Shown here: in pieces, positions 61,401-64,000 of the stretch
How positions within the stretch are numbered: the stretch's first letter is position 1
How the letters are laid out: the number at the start of each line of letters is the position of its first letter
Source: Streptomyces cellostaticus
Lineage (GTDB): Bacteria > Actinomycetota > Actinomycetes > Streptomycetales > Streptomycetaceae
DNA length: 64,000 nucleotides
Assembly: GCF_023630175.1 (NCBI RefSeq)
Contig: NZ_JALLIN010000038.1
Coordinates: 1-64,000 of the forward strand
Direction of reading: 5' to 3'
The notes under the pieces: generated by a model
The model's input: the letters and a program-made list of their open reading frames with translations, nothing else
Database searches by the model: none
Told to the model about the DNA's origin: nothing
Translations under genes and position numbers: made by a program

Positions 61401-62776
61401 AGACCGATGCGGCGGTCACGTACACCCTGCGGCGGATCTCCGACGGAGCCCGGCAAGGACGTCGCTACGACGAGAGCGACGGCAACACCTGCGGGAGCAT
61501 GCAGGGCGTCGACGCCACCGGTCGTCGCGTCGCGACGACCGATGGAGGCGACGTGTCCCTGGTGGATCTCTCCCGGAGCCGAAAGATCAGCGAGACCACC
61601 CAGCTCAGCGACGTGACGGCGACAGCGTACGACCTCGTGGCCAACGGCGGCAGACTGTTCGTCGCCGGGCACAGCGACGCGCTGATCAACTACCTCGAAC
61701 TGCCCACCGAGCCCAACGTCCTCGACGTGAGCGAGCAGAGACTCAGCGCGGACGGCAAAAGGACCATCAGTCTGGTGGACGAGGGCGCGAGCCTGCAGGT
61801 CCACTCCGTCACGGCCACCGCGGTCGATCCGCCGATCGCCGAGGTCAGCCGCCCGAAGCCGTACTGGTACCCCAAAGGCAGTTACCAGGTCCTGCTCAAC
61901 GCGGACCGCACACTCCTGGCCGACTGGGTCGCGAAGAACAGCATCCTCGTCCGGCGGGTGCCCACTCTTCGGCAGACGGCCCGAATCACCTTTGCCGCAC
62001 CGCCGTCATCCGACCGCTTCCAGTACTTCTTCGACCGGAACGCACACCTCGTGACCGTGTCAGGGACGCGGATCCAACAGTGGGACACGAGGACGGGCAG
62101 GCAGCTCGCCCACTTCGACATCAAGACCCTGATCGCCGACAGCCACGGCGAAAGCACCCCGCCTGACGCGCATGTCGCCGTGTACCCGGGTGACAACCAG
62201 GTGGCCGTGCTGCTCTGGGGGGACCGCAGGGTCCGTGTCGTGGACCTCGGCACGGGACGTACGAGGGCGACCGTGAAGGTGCCCGCCGACGCGGTCGCCA
62301 CACAGTTCGACCGCAGCGGTCGCCACTTCGCCGTCCTGCGCAGTGGCGGCATCGTGGAACTGTGGCGACGCGACCCCCCGCGCAGGGAACTTGGCCCGTT
62401 GCGCAGCGTGGCCGAAGGCCGGACGGAGCCGTACATGGCCGGATTCATCGACGGCAAGGGCGGCTACGCCGTGGCCGCCAACAGTTCCGTACGGATCTAC
62501 CAGGCCGGCGAGCGCTCCTACCGCGACTCGTACGACTTCGGCCGCGTGCCCGCCGGCGGCATCCTGACGGGCGGCAGATACGTCTTCCGGGACATGACGC
62601 CGGACGGCCGGAGCGTGATCTACCAGAACACGGTCAGCAACACCGGAGGTCCGTTGCGGCTGGACCCCGGGCAGTGGCGGCGCAAGCTGTGCGCCGTCAT
62701 CGGCAACCAGCCCCTGACCAGTGACGAGAAGGCCGGCCTCCCGGTACGCGCACCGAGCCGGCCCCTTTGCCCTTGA
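58421..62776 (+). CDS. Trypsin-like protease / nSTAND NTPase / beta-propeller fusion
   Basis: A 1451-residue multidomain protein. Residues 40-250 are a trypsin-like protease with His73 (LTCAHVVN), Asp135 (GAGDVAVLRL) and Ser208 (GFSGSPVW), all intact. Residues 255-700 are an nSTAND1 ATPase: Walker A GPSGSGKSS at 298, Walker B-like LLIVIDQFEELL, and a winged-helix part ending VELAHEALISSWDQLAGW. One membrane segment follows near residue 710 (GILVVLALLFGTMFVYT). About 700 residues of WD40/beta-propeller-like repeats follow, such as VSADGSRAAFI and LSADGKRTISLV. Comparative genomics has predicted such proteins with Trypco partners to be effector-type conflict or immunity systems. The signal sensed is unknown. 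Confidence 0.93.
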   Translation: MTPAGPDDATPACLSSDASTADAPGPGHLVSAPAADVGTHALEAAVLQIRDPRGMTVGLGFLVSDELALTCAHVVNAALGTSPETAPAAHATVDVTLPLLRTPAGGRPEGEAVGASHVTASIEQWVPPRPSGAGDVAVLRLNAALRGGWPVRLVDEPDVWRHPARVFGFPEGRPGGVWHSALLRAPQANGWVQADLAEGGYRVSRGFSGSPVWDEELGGVVGMMALAEEGEPPASYLIPSAGLLDAWPGLRPLVLPPSPFRRLLAFEEEDAAVFHGRLAESEAVAAMVDAERWTAIVGPSGSGKSSLARAGVVPRLRPHGTSVIVLRPSAGSTPVAGLALELLSLLEPGLDETDRLDRVPTLVRVLDRERGLADVVPRLLERQGSRRLLIVIDQFEELLAREPAAVDDLARVLFDETLPDTARVLTTLRADFLGAALDHPGLGQAFDGQRAYALGPMRPDQLRDIVTLPVAAVPGVRYEPHLVDRILADTGSEPGALPLLGFALDQLWREQQRTHGRLTHEAYERIGGVTGALHDHLVRVWATHVPQADEEWARRLFTRLIRVPLESAGVTRRVVRRTELDDREWRVAQRLATTRLLVTGRDAEGTETVELAHEALISSWDQLAGWAAEDRSFLVWRESLRHDRRRWDDSGRPDELLPAPADLASAKPWLDERGAEITAAEHEYLDLGRAHGRTRARRRRAIRSGFGILVVLALLFGTMFVYTRQQSEQRQALAGSRALTQFSQDQADFDPALSVKVALAAYEIAPTQEARSQLLRQYLAYSGSTRVLSGLLGTVVQFQTSRDGDVVFARSASARSTLFVHALDGTVRSEQFSRKQVTEVMVSADGSRAAFICDDGSAGWFHVHPDADRLIGEVHELPGVKDLLVYTFENRSGFAMSADGRIVAARSKSGLVWWDLDSGRLGGRVPAPADAGGGLWVGSDDRSLLVDTLAFGGNRSTSGLVAVDAYSGRSRTVVRGAGQVLVSGDRTSVVVCRKTDAAVTYTLRRISDGARQGRRYDESDGNTCGSMQGVDATGRRVATTDGGDVSLVDLSRSRKISETTQLSDVTATAYDLVANGGRLFVAGHSDALINYLELPTEPNVLDVSEQRLSADGKRTISLVDEGASLQVHSVTATAVDPPIAEVSRPKPYWYPKGSYQVLLNADRTLLADWVAKNSILVRRVPTLRQTARITFAAPPSSDRFQYFFDRNAHLVTVSGTRIQQWDTRTGRQLAHFDIKTLIADSHGESTPPDAHVAVYPGDNQVAVLLWGDRRVRVVDLGTGRTRATVKVPADAVATQFDRSGRHFAVLRSGGIVELWRRDPPRRELGPLRSVAEGRTEPYMAGFIDGKGGYAVAANSSVRIYQAGERSYRDSYDFGRVPAGGILTGGRYVFRDMTPDGRSVIYQNTVSNTGGPLRLDPGQWRRKLCAVIGNQPLTSDEKAGLPVRAPSRPLCP

Positions 62777-62913
62777 CGCGGTGATCGGGTCGGACGGCGC
62801 ACCTCAGCTTGTTCTTTGACCTTCGTCGGGCCTTGGCAGGGTTGGCGGCGGGCCTGAGCGTGGGCGGTCGAATCGGGATGCGCCGATCTGCGGAGCAACT
62901 GCACACTCAGTGC

Positions 62914-63414
62914 ATGGCATTGCTCTCCGGTCGGTTCCGGGATCCGTGCAGTAGCGAGTGCGACTTCATCAACTTGATCATTGTGCGGTGCCCTGGTTGC
63001 GAAAGGGTCGCTCGTGTCATTGCAGCGCCCGAAGACTCCAATCCCGGAGGTCGGATCCTGTTCAGGCCGCGACGTCTGGTCTGTCGTGGCTGCGGACTGT
63101 CGCGGATGTGGAGCGGCCGTCTTGTCGCGCTCTCCTGTGGCACAGCTCAACCCGCGACGGATCCGTACTTCGGTATGCCATTGTGGTTCCAGGTTGAGAC
63201 CCGGCATGGGTGGTTGTGGGCGTACAACCTCGAACATCTCGACCTGATCCGCCATTTCGTCGGAGCGTCGCTGCGAGAACGAGCGCCCTGGTACGACACC
63301 GGACAAAAGATGACCCTGGTGGCACGCCTTCCGGCATGGATCAAGCGAGCGAAGAACCGAGACGAGATCCTGCGTGCCGTCAGTCGGATCCACACCTCAC
63401 TGGGTGCCGCCTGA
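62914..63414 (+). CDS. Zinc-ribbon-containing protein of unknown function
   Basis: A protein of about 166 residues with two CxxC pairs, RCPGCERVARV and VCRGCGLSR, forming one zinc ribbon. A conserved-looking domain follows: PYFGMPLWFQVETRHGWLWA, YNLEHLDLIRHFV, WIKRAKNRDEILRAVSRI. Similar proteins are known only as hypothetical zinc-ribbon or TFIIB-type proteins. ATG 62914 is chosen for composition, but a TTG start as early as 62809 is possible. It follows the protease-NTPase gene by 137 nt on the same strand and may belong to that module. Confidence 0.65.
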   Translation: MALLSGRFRDPCSSECDFINLIIVRCPGCERVARVIAAPEDSNPGGRILFRPRRLVCRGCGLSRMWSGRLVALSCGTAQPATDPYFGMPLWFQVETRHGWLWAYNLEHLDLIRHFVGASLRERAPWYDTGQKMTLVARLPAWIKRAKNRDEILRAVSRIHTSLGAA

Positions 63415-63550
63415 CCGGCTTGGCTTGTTACCTAACCTCTGGCCTCGAACAGGGCGTCGGGAATCCCCCATTCCGGCTCCTGTTCCCCTATGCTCACCAA
63501 GCGCGACAGGATCTTCACAGGAAGTGCACAGCGCTAGCGCGAAAGTGGCC

Positions 63551-64000
63551 ATGAATAGACACATAAGAAGAGCCGCGAAACTCCTTACGGCGCCGGCCGC
63601 CGCTCTGACCCTCCTCTTACCCGCCCTCGCCGTGACTGCGACGCCCGCAGCCGCCGCGACAGATGACTACACCTTCACCAACCCCGACGGCACCCTGAAC
63701 GCGACAGGCAACAACGACGGAAACCAGATCTCCGTCACCCCCGACGGCACCAACTACACGAACTGGCGCCTGATCAAGCTCGGTGTCCCCGGCCAGTTCG
63801 ACATAGCCAACACCTCCTCCGGGAAATGCATCTACGCCACCCAACCCGCCACACAGAAATCCTGCGGTCAGGACGGCGAGCAGTGGCACTTCCGCCCCGT
63901 CGACGGCAAGCCCAACACCTTCGGCATCGTCCGGCGCGACGACTCCAGCGGCACCGAGTACTGCATGGACAACCGGGGCGGCCTCCACCTATGGGGCATC
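63551..64000 (+). CDS. Secreted ricin-type lectin-like protein, cut by window edge
   Basis: The first 150 codons are present and the gene runs off the right edge. Residues 1-36 are a signal peptide (basic MNRHIRRAAK, then LLTAPAAALTLLLPALAV, cleavage after AAA). The mature part begins DDYTFTNPDGTLNATGN and has a Cys pair in SSGKCIYATQ and QKSCGQDGEQWHFRP, whose Q-x-W motif is typical of ricin-type beta-trefoil units. It probably binds carbohydrate outside the cell; downstream domains are unseen. No Shine-Dalgarno is obvious before ATG 63551. Confidence 0.72.
   Translation, partial: MNRHIRRAAKLLTAPAAALTLLLPALAVTATPAAAATDDYTFTNPDGTLNATGNNDGNQISVTPDGTNYTNWRLIKLGVPGQFDIANTSSGKCIYATQPATQKSCGQDGEQWHFRPVDGKPNTFGIVRRDDSSGTEYCMDNRGGLHLWGI

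Noticed and set aside
1..64000. tRNA, rRNA, riboswitch or CRISPR features
   Set aside because: No tRNA-like cloverleaf, rRNA segment, spaced direct-repeat array or known riboswitch core was recognised by eye on either strand; a covariance-model scan would be needed to be certain.

Overview
The window is high-GC DNA with the gene content and codon style of a Streptomyces (or very close) chromosome. Markers of this are LAL-type LuxR and MarR/TetR/LysR regulators, many secreted small proteins, SpoIIE-type phosphatases, DUF6236, DUF6411 and Trypco1 proteins, and GTG/TTG starts. About 46 protein-coding genes and at least eight gene fragments can be supported. No tRNA, rRNA or CRISPR array was seen.

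Region 1 (0-14.8 kb). A secreted DUF3761 protein, an IS5-type transposase wreck, an ankyrin-repeat protein and an S51 peptidase are followed by a small ribosomal-peptide locus read leftwards. That locus is a LanM-type lanthipeptide synthetase (6198-9362), a 74-residue precursor with a Gly-Gly leader end (5862-6086) and a LAL regulator (2789-5704). The LanM keeps its dehydratase residues but has lost all three zinc ligands of its cyclase domain, and the predicted core has one cysteine against nine Ser/Thr. This is the most unusual item in the window. A second S51 peptidase, a GNAT enzyme, a SpoIIE phosphatase, an acyltransferase and a nucleotidyltransferase follow.

Region 2 (15.0-28.0 kb). This is a complete pentalenolactone cluster: penI, penA, FPP synthase, penD, penE, penF, penG, penH, penM and the self-resistance GAPDH gap1 run leftwards, with the MarR-type gene penR divergent. 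PenM carries Met77, Met81 and Phe232, the residues that mark the rearranging P450 of true pentalenolactone producers.

Region 3 (28-45.6 kb). This holds a split DsbD-like lipoprotein pair, an arginine-type mono-ADP-ribosyltransferase (R-S-ExE) coupled to a DUF6236 protein, and the convergent NAD-salvage pair NadR-like/PnuC. Next come an adenylate-forming enzyme, a membrane oxidoreductase and an enoyl-CoA hydratase in one operon, a flavin oxidase divergent from a TetR regulator with tandem operators, a PhoD phosphatase and an alpha/beta hydrolase.

Region 4 (45.6-57.2 kb). This is a worn accessory stretch. Fragments of Tn3-, IS256- and IS5-like transposases, and possibly IstB, lie among intact genes: an aldo/keto reductase, an epimerase, two LysR regulators, a secreted protein, a cupin, a 2H phosphoesterase and a secreted serine hydrolase. 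A precise junction near 56.23 kb truncates two unrelated genes at the same point.

Region 5 (57.9-64 kb). A Trypco1 protein is translationally coupled to a 1451-residue trypsin/nSTAND NTPase/beta-propeller protein, a predicted biological-conflict module. It is followed by a zinc-ribbon protein and a secreted ricin-lectin-like protein cut by the window edge.
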